Shown here: piece by piece, positions 46,585 through 54,659 of the stretch | Numbering within the stretch: position 1 is the stretch's first letter | Layout of the letters: each line of letters starts with the position of its first letter | From: Streptomyces sp. D2-8 | GTDB taxonomy: Bacteria > Actinomycetota > Actinomycetes > Streptomycetales > Streptomycetaceae | Direction: 5' to 3' | Length of the DNA stretch: 64,000 nucleotides | Assembly (NCBI RefSeq): GCF_023184515.1 | Contig: NZ_JAAHBP010000001.1 | Span: forward strand, 992,001-1,056,000 | Made by a program: the position numbers and the translations under genes | Notes under the pieces: generated by a model | Told to the model about the DNA's origin: nothing | Database searches by the model: none | What the model saw: only the letters and a program-made list of their open reading frames with translations

Positions 46585-46880
46585 CGGCGCCGGGCGGACA
46601 GCGGCCGACCGGATTTCGGGGCTGCCGGGGGTGGGGAGCCCCATGGGGTGCGAAATGGGTTTGATGACCCGAATAGCGCGGTATAGGTGTTCGGATCCTG
46701 GGACGTCCGGCTCGACGGATTACCGGACGGGGAGCTGGGCACAACGGATGCAGGTTCGCCGCGCGGCGTGCGCGTGGCGGGCGAATCAGGCGGTGTGCCC
46801 CGTTGCCGCGGGACTCGAGTCGATTTATCGTCCCAGCACGATTCGCGAGCAAGATCACAATATGTGAAGGGGCCGCGGCC

Positions 46881-48092
46881 ATGGTGGCGAAGAAGACCGC
46901 CGTACAGCAGCCGGCGTCCGGCAGGTCCGCAGAGGCCTCCGGCGGTGCGGCCAAGGACGTGAGCGGGAAGAAGTCCACGCAGGGGGGCTCGGCGGGGCGG
47001 GCGGCGAAGGAGGGTAGGGGGAGGGCGGCCGAGGGGGCGAAGGCGGCCGAGAAGAAGGCGCCGGCCAAGAAGGCGACGGCCAAGAAGGCCGTGGTCAAGG
47101 AAGCCGAGGTCAAGGAAGCCGAGGTCAAGGAAGCTGCCGGGAAGGCGCCGGCCAAGGCGGCAGCGGCCGGGAAGGCCACGGCCGAGGCGTCGGCGGAGAA
47201 GGCACCGGCGAAGGCAGCGACGGCCGGGAAGTCACCGGCAGGGAAGGCGCCGGCCAAGGCGGCAGCGGCCGGGAAGGCCACGGCCGAGGCGTCGGCGGAG
47301 AAGGCACCGGCCGAGGCAACGGCGGAGAAGGCACCGGCCGGGAAGGCGGCAGGGAAGAAGGCGGCGGCCAGGAAGACCGCCCCGGTCGAGAAGGCCACCG
47401 TCAGGAAGACGGCGGGCAGGAAGGCGGCCGTGAAGAAGACCGCCGCCAAGAAGGCCCCGGCCGAGAAGGTCGCCGGCGGCAAGAGCACCACCACCAAGAG
47501 CGCGACCGGGAAGGGCGCTGCCCGGACCGGCGCGGTCACACAGGACACGGCCGCGAGCAGCACGGCCACAAAGGCGGGTGCGGCCGAGGCCGCGCAGCAG
47601 ACGGGAGCGACGACGGTGGTTGCGAAGAAGACGCCTGGCACGGCCACAGCGGCGAAGACCGCCCTTCCGAAGGCACGGGTCGCCGCGGCGGAGCCCGATG
47701 AGCTCGCGGTACGCCCGGGCGAGGACCCCTGGACGGCGGAGGAGGTCGAGGAGGCGCGGTCCGAGCTGACGTCCGAGGAAACCCGGCTGCGCGAGGAGAT
47801 CACGTCGTCGGAGCGGTCGCTCGCCGGCCTGATGCGGGACTCCGGGGACGGCGCGGGCGACGACCAGGCGGACACCGGCACCAAGAACATCACCCGCGAG
47901 CACGAGCTGGCCCTGGCCGCCAACGCGCGCGAGATGCTCCTCCAGACCGAGCGCGCCCTGGAACGCCTGCACGCGGGTACCTACGGCCTGTGCGAGAACT
48001 GCGGCAACGCCATCGGCAAGGCCCGCATGCAGGCCTTCCCGCGGGCCACGCTCTGCGTGGAGTGCAAGCAGAAGCAGGAGCGCCGGTACTGA
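46881..48092 (+). CDS. TraR/DksA zinc-finger protein with long histone H1-like Lys/Ala tail
   Basis: This predicted 403-residue protein is in two parts. Residues about 1-275 are Lys, Ala, Thr, Pro and Glu repeats (KKAPAKKATAKKA, GKAPAKAAAAGKATAEASAEKAPA), resembling histone H1 or the tails of mycobacterial HupB. Residues about 295-403 form a DksA/TraR domain: EDPWTAEEVEEARSELTSEETRLREEI, coiled coil, then a C4 zinc finger CENC-x17-CVEC. DksA-type proteins bind RNA polymerase or DNA; a tail like this should add nonspecific DNA binding. ATG 46881 follows GAAGGGG. Related zinc-finger domains precede lspA in other actinobacteria; the tail length varies. Confidence 0.88.
   Translation: MVAKKTAVQQPASGRSAEASGGAAKDVSGKKSTQGGSAGRAAKEGRGRAAEGAKAAEKKAPAKKATAKKAVVKEAEVKEAEVKEAAGKAPAKAAAAGKATAEASAEKAPAKAATAGKSPAGKAPAKAAAAGKATAEASAEKAPAEATAEKAPAGKAAGKKAAARKTAPVEKATVRKTAGRKAAVKKTAAKKAPAEKVAGGKSTTTKSATGKGAARTGAVTQDTAASSTATKAGAAEAAQQTGATTVVAKKTPGTATAAKTALPKARVAAAEPDELAVRPGEDPWTAEEVEEARSELTSEETRLREEITSSERSLAGLMRDSGDGAGDDQADTGTKNITREHELALAANAREMLLQTERALERLHAGTYGLCENCGNAIGKARMQAFPRATLCVECKQKQERRY
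47139..47311 (+). repeat. Perfect 71-bp direct repeats within TraR-like gene
   Basis: Positions 47139-47209 and 47241-47311 are identical, offset by 102 bp (34 codons), so gain or loss keeps the reading frame. They encode the GKAPAKAAAAGKATAEASAEKAPA block. Shorter copies flank them. Confidence 0.9.
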
Positions 48093-48181
48093 CCGGCCGC
48101 CGAATGCCTCCTGAGCACGTGCGACGTGCGGGGTGTGTCGTACCCTCGTCCTCAGTCAGGCACCTAGGTTGAGGGACTCAC

Positions 48182-48841
48182 GTGGCAGAGGCGGAGCGCA
48201 TCATCGGTACGCCGGACACACCGGACGCGGCCGGGGGCGGCAAGGAGCGGCCCGACTCCGAGGGCACCCCGGCCGGGGAGTCCGGCACCGGCCCGGCGGC
48301 CGCGGCGGGAGCGTCCGGCACCGGCGAGCCGGAGGCCACCGCCGGGCAGCCCCGCGGCAGGCGCCGGATCGCGGTGCTGTTCTCCGTCGCCGCGTTCGCG
48401 TACGCCCTCGACCTGATCAGCAAGTTGCTCGTGGTGGCCAAGCTGGAGCACCACCCGCCCATCGAGATCATCGGGGACTGGCTGAAGTTCGAGGCGATCC
48501 GCAACGCGGGCGCGGCCTTCGGCTTCGGCGAGGCCTTCACCGTGATCTTCACCATGATCGCGGCGGCGGTGATCCTGGTGATCGCCCGCCTCGCCCGCAA
48601 GCTCTACAGCCTGCCCTGGGCGATCGCGCTCGGCCTGCTGCTCGGCGGTGCGCTGGGCAACCTCACCGACCGGATCTTCCGGGCGCCGGGCGTCTTCGAG
48701 GGCGCGGTCGTGGACTTCATCGCGCCCAAGCACTTCGCCGTCTTCAACCTGGCCGACTCGGCGATCGTGTGCGGCGGCATCCTGATCGTGCTGCTGTCGT
48801 TCAGGGGCCTCGACCCGGACGGGACCGTCCACAAGGACTGA
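48182..48841 (+). CDS. lspA: Lipoprotein signal peptidase (signal peptidase II)
   Basis: LspA cleaves the signal peptide of prolipoproteins after lipid attachment. Of the 219 residues the first about 58 are a low-complexity Gly/Ala/Glu/Pro cytoplasmic extension typical of Streptomyces. Four membrane helices follow. Catalytic aspartates are D163 in GNLTDRIFR and D192 in FNLADSAI; the [13 protein letters not shown] motif is also present. The start is GTG 48182 with GAGGGAC upstream. It is followed at 43 bp by rluD, the common lspA-rluD pairing. Confidence 0.96.
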   Translation: MAEAERIIGTPDTPDAAGGGKERPDSEGTPAGESGTGPAAAAGASGTGEPEATAGQPRGRRRIAVLFSVAAFAYALDLISKLLVVAKLEHHPPIEIIGDWLKFEAIRNAGAAFGFGEAFTVIFTMIAAAVILVIARLARKLYSLPWAIALGLLLGGALGNLTDRIFRAPGVFEGAVVDFIAPKHFAVFNLADSAIVCGGILIVLLSFRGLDPDGTVHKD

Positions 48842-48884
48842 GCGCGCGTACAGACCCGTCAGTGCCGTCCGGCATACTCGACGG

Positions 48885-49829
48885 GTGAGCACGATTCCCG
48901 AGATCCGTACCCTGCCCGTGCCCGACGGCCTGGAGGGCGAGCGCGTCGACGCCGCCATCTCCCGCATGTTCGGCTTCTCCCGGACCAAGGCGGCCGAGCT
49001 CGCCGCCGCGGGGAAGGTCACGGTCGACGGGTCGGTGGTCGGCAAGTCGGAGCGCGTGCACGGCGGCGCCTGGCTGGAGGTCGAGATGCCGCAGGCGCCC
49101 GCCCCCGTGCAGGTGGTGGCCGAACCGGTCGAGGGCATGGAGATCGTGCACGACGACGATGACGTGGTCGTGATCGTCAAGCCGGTCGGCGTGGCCGCGC
49201 ACCCGTCGCCGGGCTGGACCGGGCCGACCGTCATCGGGGGCCTGGCCGCCGCCGGGTACCGGATCTCCACCTCCGGCGCCGCCGAGCGCCAGGGCATCGT
49301 GCACCGGCTCGACGTGGGCACGTCGGGGCTCATGGTGGTCGCCAAGTCGGAGCGCGCCTACACCTCGCTCAAGCGCCAGTTCAAGGAGCGCACGGTCGAC
49401 AAGCGGTACCACACGCTCGTCCAGGGCCACCCCGACCCCACCAGCGGCACCATCGACGCGCCCATCGGCCGGCACCCGCAGCACGACTACAAGTGGGCCG
49501 TCACCGCCGAGGGCAAACCGTCCGTCACGCACTACGACCTCATCGAGGCGTTCCGCGCGGCCTCGCTGCTCGACGTGAAGCTGGAGACCGGCCGCACGCA
49601 CCAGATCCGCGTCCACATGGCCGCCCACCGGCACCCCTGCGTCGGCGACCTCACCTATGGCGCCGACCCGACGCTCGCCAAGCGCCTCGGCCTGACCCGG
49701 CAGTGGCTGCACGCGGTGCGGCTCGGCTTCGAGCACCCCGGGGACGGGCAGTGGGCGGAGTTCTCCTGCGACTACCCGGAGGACCTGCAGCAGGCCCTGG
49801 ACCAGGTCCGCGAGGAGACCTACGCGTGA
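48885..49829 (+). CDS. rluD: RluA/RluD family 23S rRNA pseudouridine synthase
   Basis: This predicted 314-residue enzyme has an N-terminal S4 RNA-binding domain ([35 protein letters not shown], about 18-52) and the RluA catalytic domain with HRLDVGTSG, catalytic Asp143. [25 protein letters not shown] and [27 protein letters not shown] are also typical. It probably modifies helix 69 of 23S rRNA, by family analogy. The start is GTG 48885. Its stop overlaps the GTG of the acetyltransferase gene (GTGA). Confidence 0.94.
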   Translation: MSTIPEIRTLPVPDGLEGERVDAAISRMFGFSRTKAAELAAAGKVTVDGSVVGKSERVHGGAWLEVEMPQAPAPVQVVAEPVEGMEIVHDDDDVVVIVKPVGVAAHPSPGWTGPTVIGGLAAAGYRISTSGAAERQGIVHRLDVGTSGLMVVAKSERAYTSLKRQFKERTVDKRYHTLVQGHPDPTSGTIDAPIGRHPQHDYKWAVTAEGKPSVTHYDLIEAFRAASLLDVKLETGRTHQIRVHMAAHRHPCVGDLTYGADPTLAKRLGLTRQWLHAVRLGFEHPGDGQWAEFSCDYPEDLQQALDQVREETYA

Positions 49830-50293
49830 GCACTCCGTACGTGGTGCGGGTCGCCGGGGACCCTGCCGATCGTGAGGCGTGCTTCACGGTGCGCAAGGAG
49901 GTCTTCGTCGGCGAGCAGGGCGTGCCGGAGGACCTCGAGTACGACGCGTACGACGCCGGCGCGGTCCATGTGCTGGCGGTCGGGGAGGACGGTGTGCCGC
50001 TCGGCACCGGGCGGCTGCTGCACGGGGAGGCGGCCGTGGCGCAGACCGGCGCCGACCCGTCCGTGGGCTCCCTCGGCCGGCTCGCCGTGACGGGCTCCGC
50101 GCGCGGGCTCGGTGTCGGTGCCGCCCTGGTGCGGGCCATCGAGGACGCGGCACGCGCGCGCGGGCTCGCGGCCGTCGACCTGCACGCGCAGACGCACGCG
50201 CTCGGCTTCTACCAGCGGCTCGGCTATGAGCCGTACGGGCCCGAGTACTTGGAGGCGGGCATTCCGCACCAGGGGATGCGGCGCTCGCTCTAG
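49826..50293 (+). CDS. GNAT family N-acetyltransferase
   Basis: This predicted 155-residue acetyltransferase starts at GTG 49826, overlapping the rluD stop by four bases. The N-terminus [30 protein letters not shown] is typical of the ElaA-like GNAT subgroup. The acetyl-CoA loop is [33 protein letters not shown] (about 85-117), and the C-terminal strand [37 protein letters not shown] is the ElaA hallmark. The substrate is unknown. Translational coupling to rluD suggests a shared transcript, perhaps acetylation of a translation component, but that is inference. Confidence 0.9.
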   Translation: MSTPYVVRVAGDPADREACFTVRKEVFVGEQGVPEDLEYDAYDAGAVHVLAVGEDGVPLGTGRLLHGEAAVAQTGADPSVGSLGRLAVTGSARGLGVGAALVRAIEDAARARGLAAVDLHAQTHALGFYQRLGYEPYGPEYLEAGIPHQGMRRSL

Positions 50294-50359
50294 CCCCTCA
50301 GGGCGGGTGCCGAAACGGTTTGTCCCTGGAGTCGCGTGGCAGGCTTGAGGTCTGTCGTG

Positions 50360-50371
50360 TGAACATGTGAC
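50360..50371 (+). promoter_or_regulatory. TGAACATGTGAC motif upstream of antiporter
   Basis: A 12-bp sequence with an ACATGT core lies 18-29 nt before the GTG of the antiporter gene. The same 12 bases recur at 54004-54015, 32 nt upstream of the mscS start. It is a candidate shared binding site. Confidence 0.4.
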
Positions 50372-50388
50372 CTCCCGGAGCGCTGACC

Positions 50389-51975
50389 GTGGATCAGTTG
50401 GCCCTGCTGTTCGTGCTGCTGCTCGGGGCCGTGATCAGTGTCCCCGTGGGCGACCGGCTCGCGGTGCCCGCGCCGGTGCTGATGACGCTCCTGGGGATAG
50501 TCCTCGCGCTGCTCCCGTTCGTACCGAACGTCGAGATCCCGCCGGACCTGATCCTGCCGCTGCTGCTGCCGCCCCTGCTGTACGCCGCCGTACGGCGCAC
50601 GTCCTGGCGGCAGTTCGCGGCGAACAAGCGGCCGATCTTCCTGCTGGCCGTGGCGCTGGTGTTCGTCACCATGGCCTGCGTGGCCGCCGCGGCCGACGCG
50701 ATCGTGCCGGGGCTGCCGCTCGCCGCGGCGTTCGCGCTGGGCGCGCTGGTGGCACCGCCGGACCCGGTCGCGGCGACGGCCGTGGCCGGTCAGCTGGGGC
50801 TGCCGCGCCGCCTGGTGTCGATCCTGGAGGGCGAGGGGCTCTTCAACGACGTGACGGCCATCGTCCTTTACCACGTGGCGATCGCCGCCGCCGTCAGCGG
50901 GACGTTCTCCCCCTGGCAGGCCGGGCTCGATCTGGTGCTGTCGGCCGTCGTGGCGGTGGCCGTGGGACTCGCGCTGGGCTGGGGCGCGAACAAGCTGATG
51001 GACGTGCTCGGCGACGCGACCCTGCAGATCGGGCTGACCCTGCTGGTGCCGTACGCCTCGTACGTCATGGCCGAGGAACTGCACGGGTCCGGCGTGCTCG
51101 CCGTGCTCACCACCGCGCTGTTCCTCGCGGAGTACGGCTCCGACGCCGACGACGTCATGACACGGCTGGCCGGGCACACGTTCTGGAACATCGTCGACAC
51201 GCTCGTCACCGGCGTCGCGTTCGGGCTGGTCGGGCTGGAGTTGCACAACGCGATCCGCACGGCGTCCGGGCGGTGGGGCGAACTGCTCGGGTGGGCGGCG
51301 GTCGTGGTGGGCGTCGTCGTGTTCGCCCGGCTGCTGTGGCTGCTGCCGGCGACCTGGCTGACCAAACGGCTGCACGCGCGGCGGGACTACGACGAGGACA
51401 TCCCGGTCAGCTGGCGCGAGACCGTGGTGATGTGGTGGTCGGGGATGCGCGGGGTGGCCTCGGTCGCGCTGGTGCTGGCGATTCCGCTGGAGACCGATGC
51501 GGGCGCGCCGTTCCCCAGCCGGGACGAGATCATCTTCATCGCGTTCGGGGTGATCATGACGACGCTGGTGCTGCAGGGGCTGACGTTGCCGTGGCTGGTG
51601 CGGCGGCTCGGGGTCAAGGCCGACACGGACCGGGAGAAGGAGTTCGCGAAGGCGCTGGCGATCCGGGCGGCCAAGGCCGCCAAGCGCAGGCTGCGGGAGC
51701 TCGAGGGGGACGAGGAGCTGCCGGAGGAACTGTCCGAGCAGATGCTGCGGCGCGCCTACGACATCGGGGTGCGGATCAGTCCCGAACTGGCGGAGGACGA
51801 GCGGCGGGAGGCCTACCGGGAGGGGGCCCGGCGGGTGAAGCGGGTGCGGCGGATCCAGCAGGAGATGCTGAGTGCGGCGCGGCACGAGGTGCTGGCGGCG
51901 CGCAGTGAGCCGGGGGCGGATCCCGAGGTGGTGGACCGGATTCTGCGGCACCTCGACGTCCGTAGCCTGCGGTGA
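50389..51975 (+). CDS. CPA1-type Na+/H+ antiporter
   Basis: This predicted 528-residue polytopic protein has about 12 membrane helices in the first 410 residues, containing the CPA1/NhaP ion-site motifs FALGALVAPPDPVAATAVAG and ILEGEGLFNDVTAIVLYHVA, plus WWSGMRGVASVALVLAIPL. A hydrophilic, charged C-terminal region of about 115 residues (EKEFAKALAIRAAKAAKRRLRELEGDEELPEELSEQML...) is helical and probably regulatory. It exchanges cytoplasmic Na+ (or K+) for protons. The start is GTG 50389. It is a single gene between rluD-GNAT and the SDR gene. Confidence 0.93.
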   Translation: MDQLALLFVLLLGAVISVPVGDRLAVPAPVLMTLLGIVLALLPFVPNVEIPPDLILPLLLPPLLYAAVRRTSWRQFAANKRPIFLLAVALVFVTMACVAAAADAIVPGLPLAAAFALGALVAPPDPVAATAVAGQLGLPRRLVSILEGEGLFNDVTAIVLYHVAIAAAVSGTFSPWQAGLDLVLSAVVAVAVGLALGWGANKLMDVLGDATLQIGLTLLVPYASYVMAEELHGSGVLAVLTTALFLAEYGSDADDVMTRLAGHTFWNIVDTLVTGVAFGLVGLELHNAIRTASGRWGELLGWAAVVVGVVVFARLLWLLPATWLTKRLHARRDYDEDIPVSWRETVVMWWSGMRGVASVALVLAIPLETDAGAPFPSRDEIIFIAFGVIMTTLVLQGLTLPWLVRRLGVKADTDREKEFAKALAIRAAKAAKRRLRELEGDEELPEELSEQMLRRAYDIGVRISPELAEDERREAYREGARRVKRVRRIQQEMLSAARHEVLAARSEPGADPEVVDRILRHLDVRSLR

Positions 51976-51994
51976 GCCGGCTGCTGCTGCCGGT

Positions 51995-52025
51995 TTGACG
52001 GCGGGCGGCCGGGGCGTCGTAGGGT
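51995..52025 (+). promoter_or_regulatory. Predicted SDR promoter (leaderless)
   Basis: TTGACG (51995-52000) and TAGGGT (52020-52025) with a 19-bp spacer. The -10 ends 7 nt before ATG 52033 and there is no ribosome-binding site. Confidence 0.55.
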
Positions 52026-52032
52026 CGTCGGT

Positions 52033-52773
52033 ATGGCACGGAACGTAGTGATCAGTGGTGGAGGAACGGGAATCGGGCTCGCGGCGGCCCGGGTGTTCGC
52101 CGCCGGCGGGGATCGGGTGCTGCTGCTCGGGCGGCGGGCCGGGGTGCTGGAGAAGGCCGAGGTGCCCGGCGCGCTGACCTACGCGGCCGATCTCGCCGAG
52201 CCGGAGGACGTGCGCGCGGTCGCCGCCTTCGTGGAGCGGGAGTTGGGCGCTGTGGACGTGCTCGTGCACAGCGCCGGGGGCAGCGGGCTGCTCGAACCGG
52301 ATGCCCCGGGTGACGATCCGCTCGCGGCCGTCGCGCACACCTGGAGCGTGAACTTCCGGCTCAACACCCTGACCGCCGTCCTGCTCACCGAGGCGCTGAA
52401 GCCGCGGCTCGCCGAGCCCGGCGGACGGGTGCTGTTCCTCAGCTCCATCGCCGCCTACCGGGGGTCCGGGAGCGGGGCGTACGCGGCGGCCAAGGCGGGG
52501 CTGCATCCGTACGCCCATGATCTGGCCCGGGAGCTGGGGCCGCGCGGCATCACCGTGAACGTGGTCGCGCCCGGGTACATCGAGGACACCGAGTTCTTCG
52601 GGGACGCGATGGCCGAGGAGCGGCGGGCGCGGCTCATCGACGAGACCTCGAACGGCCGGGCCGGGACCCCGGGGGACGTCGCCGAGACCCTGCACTGGCT
52701 GGCCTCCCCGGGCGCCGGGCACATCACGTCGCAGATCATCCAGGTCAACGGCGGCGCCGAGCGCGGCCACTGA
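52033..52773 (+). CDS. Short-chain dehydrogenase/reductase
   Basis: This predicted 246-residue classical SDR has the NAD(P) motif SGGGTGIGLAAARVFAAGG (8-26), LVHSAGG in place of NNAG (about 75-81), the catalytic Ser in FLSSIAAYRG (about 137), and Tyr-x3-Lys in YAAAKAG (about 154-158). The C-terminal GAGHITSQIIQVNGGAERGH is typical of FabG-like members. The substrate is unknown. The loss of the usual Asn-Asn-Ala-Gly to His-Ser-Ala-Gly is a mild deviation seen in some SDRs. It is transcribed alone; a perfect 20-bp hairpin follows. Confidence 0.93.
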   Translation: MARNVVISGGGTGIGLAAARVFAAGGDRVLLLGRRAGVLEKAEVPGALTYAADLAEPEDVRAVAAFVERELGAVDVLVHSAGGSGLLEPDAPGDDPLAAVAHTWSVNFRLNTLTAVLLTEALKPRLAEPGGRVLFLSSIAAYRGSGSGAYAAAKAGLHPYAHDLARELGPRGITVNVVAPGYIEDTEFFGDAMAEERRARLIDETSNGRAGTPGDVAETLHWLASPGAGHITSQIIQVNGGAERGH

Positions 52774-52781
52774 CCCGGGAG

Positions 52782-52824
52782 ACGACAGGAGGGCTGCCCG
52801 CACCGCGGGCAGCCCTCCTGTCGT
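52782..52824. terminator. Bidirectional terminator between SDR and mscS
   Basis: A perfect 20-bp inverted repeat with a 3-base loop (arms 52782-52801 and 52805-52824) lies between convergent genes, 9 bp after the SDR stop and 11 bp after the mscS stop. It is followed by GCGTGC rather than U residues. Confidence 0.85.
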
Positions 52825-52835
52825 GCGTGCTGTCG

Positions 52836-53972
52836 TCAGCGCTCGGGCCGTCCCGAGCCGTTGCCGTGGTAGCGGCGCTGCTGGGTCGGTATGGCCTCGG
52901 AGGAGGGGTGTTGGCCGTTGCCGTCGAAGGACGGCGGCAGGATCGCGTCCGCCGTGTTGACCCTGGGCAGGGCGTACGGGTGCTCGTCGGCCAGCCAGCC
53001 GACCATCTGCTCGCGGACCGTGACCCGCACCGTCCAGATGTCGTCCGCGTCCTTGGCGGTCACCAGGGCCCGTACCTGCATGGTGTTCGGGGTGGTGTCC
53101 GTGACCGACAGGTTGTAGGCGCGGCCGTCCCAGGCCGGGCACTCGCGCAGGATGTCGCGGAGCTTCTCGCGCATCGCGTCCAGGGGAGCCGTGTGGTCGA
53201 CGTGCCAGAAGACGGTGCCGGTCATCTGCGGGCCTCCGCGCGACCAGTTCTCGAAGGGCTGGGACGTGAAGTACGACACCGGCATGGTGATCCGGCGCTC
53301 GTCCCAGGTGTGGACGGTCAGGTACGTCAGGGTGATCTCCTCGACCGTGCCCCACTCGCCGTCCACGACCACGGTGTCCCCCATGCGCACCATGTCGCCG
53401 AAGGCGATCTGGAACCCCGCGAACATGTTGCTCAGCGTGGACTGCGCGGCGACACCGGCGACGATGCCGAGGATTCCGGCCGAGGCCAGCAGCGAGGCGC
53501 CCGCCGCGCGGAACGCCGGGAACGTCAGCAGCATGCTCGCCGCGGCCACCACGCCGACGATCGCGGACACCACCCGCATGATCAGCGTCACCTGGGTGCG
53601 CACCCGGCGGACCCTGGCCGGGTCGCGGTGGGCCCGGGCACTGGCGTACCGGCTGTACGACGTCTCGACGATCGCCGCCGCGATCCGGATGACCAGCCAG
53701 GCGGCCGACCCGATCAGCACCAGGGTCAGCACCCGGCCGACGGCCTCGTCGCGGCTCGGAAGCAGTTGTGCCTCGTCGTACGACCCTCTCAGCAGGGCCG
53801 CGCACAGCACGAGCATGTAGGGAATGCGGCCACGGCGGAGCAGACCCCACAAGGGGGTCTCGTGGTGCCGTTCGTCGGCCTTGCGCAGTAGGAAGTCGGT
53901 CGCCCAGCCGATCACCAGCGTGAGCATGACCGAGCCACCGACCACGATCAGCGGTCGTAGCAGGTTCTCCAT
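52836..53972 (-). CDS. MscS-type mechanosensitive ion channel
   Basis: This predicted 378-residue channel has N-terminal membrane helices (about residues 7-28, 50-66, 80-102, 130-150) and then the pore helix and beta domain (ASAGILGIVAGVAAQSTLSNMFAGFQIAFGDMVRMGDTVVVDGEWGTVEEITLTYLTVHTWDERRITMPVSYF), the MscS signature. A C-terminal alpha/beta domain and a disordered tail (NGQHPSSEAIPTQQRRYHGNGSGRPER) follow. It releases solutes on hypo-osmotic shock. ATG 53972 follows a GGGGG stretch. A TGAACATGTGAC motif, shared with the Na+/H+ antiporter gene, lies 32 nt upstream. Confidence 0.93.
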   Translation of the reverse strand: MENLLRPLIVVGGSVMLTLVIGWATDFLLRKADERHHETPLWGLLRRGRIPYMLVLCAALLRGSYDEAQLLPSRDEAVGRVLTLVLIGSAAWLVIRIAAAIVETSYSRYASARAHRDPARVRRVRTQVTLIMRVVSAIVGVVAAASMLLTFPAFRAAGASLLASAGILGIVAGVAAQSTLSNMFAGFQIAFGDMVRMGDTVVVDGEWGTVEEITLTYLTVHTWDERRITMPVSYFTSQPFENWSRGGPQMTGTVFWHVDHTAPLDAMREKLRDILRECPAWDGRAYNLSVTDTTPNTMQVRALVTAKDADDIWTVRVTVREQMVGWLADEHPYALPRVNTADAILPPSFDGNGQHPSSEAIPTQQRRYHGNGSGRPER

Positions 53973-54003
53973 GCCCCCGAACCTAACCGGCTCGCGGGGG
54001 GCA

Positions 54004-54015
54004 TGAACATGTGAC
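54004..54015. promoter_or_regulatory. TGAACATGTGAC motif upstream of mscS
   Basis: This is a 12-bp identical copy of the motif at 50360-50371. It lies in the divergent gap between mscS (minus) and the hydrolase gene (plus), so it could control either. Confidence 0.4.
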
Positions 54016-54079
54016 TTCCGTTGCGTCGTGGGTAGTGCCGTGACCTCGGGTTGTCACACCCGGCTGGCACCATGGCCTC

Positions 54080-54649
54080 ATGAACATCATGCTCTTTCAC
54101 TCGACCCATGGACGGCGGCCCGCGGTGCTCCAGGCCGCTGACCGGCTGCGTTCGGCCGGACACGAGGTGTGGACGCCCGACCTCTTCGAGGGGCGCACGT
54201 TCGAGTCGGTCGAGGAGGGCATGGAGCACAAGGAGAAGATCGGCAAGGAGGAGCTGCTGAAGCGGGCCGTGCTGGCCGCCGCTCCCTACTCCGAGCGAGG
54301 GTTGGTGTACGCCGGGTTCTCGCTCGGCGCCTCCATCGCCCAGACCCTCGCCCTCGGCGACGACAAGGCGCGCGGCCTGCTGCTCCTGCACGGCACGTCG
54401 GACATCGCGCCGGATGTCACGGCTCAGGACCTGCCGGTCCAGCTGCACGTGGCGGAGCCGGACCCCTTCGAGACGGACGACTGGCTCAACGCCTGGTACC
54501 TCCAGATGGGCCGCACCGGCGCCGACGTCGAGGTGTACCGGTACGCCGGGGCCGGCCACCTCTACACCGACCCCGACCTGCCGGACTACGACGAGGAGGC
54601 CGCCGAGGCCACCTGGCGGGTGGCACTCGGCTTCCTCGACACCCTCTGA
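54080..54649 (+). CDS. Dienelactone hydrolase-like alpha/beta-hydrolase
   Basis: This predicted 189-residue alpha/beta-hydrolase of the dienelactone hydrolase family begins MNIMLFHSTHGRRPAVLQAADRLRSAGHEVWTPDLFEGRTF. The nucleophile motif is GFSLGAS, with Ser81 where classical DLH enzymes have Cys. The acid is probably the Asp in HVAEPDPFETDDW and the histidine is in AGAGHLYTDPDLPDYDEEA. Substrate unknown. No clear ribosome-binding site is visible ahead of ATG 54080. It is convergent with phoD, with a gap of only 10 bp. Confidence 0.88.
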   Translation: MNIMLFHSTHGRRPAVLQAADRLRSAGHEVWTPDLFEGRTFESVEEGMEHKEKIGKEELLKRAVLAAAPYSERGLVYAGFSLGASIAQTLALGDDKARGLLLLHGTSDIAPDVTAQDLPVQLHVAEPDPFETDDWLNAWYLQMGRTGADVEVYRYAGAGHLYTDPDLPDYDEEAAEATWRVALGFLDTL

Positions 54650-54659
54650 GAGGGCCGGC

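Noticed and set aside
47125..47334. CRISPR-like regular repeats
   Set aside because: The repeats are in-frame coding repeats of a Lys/Ala-rich protein; there are no unique spacers and no cas genes.
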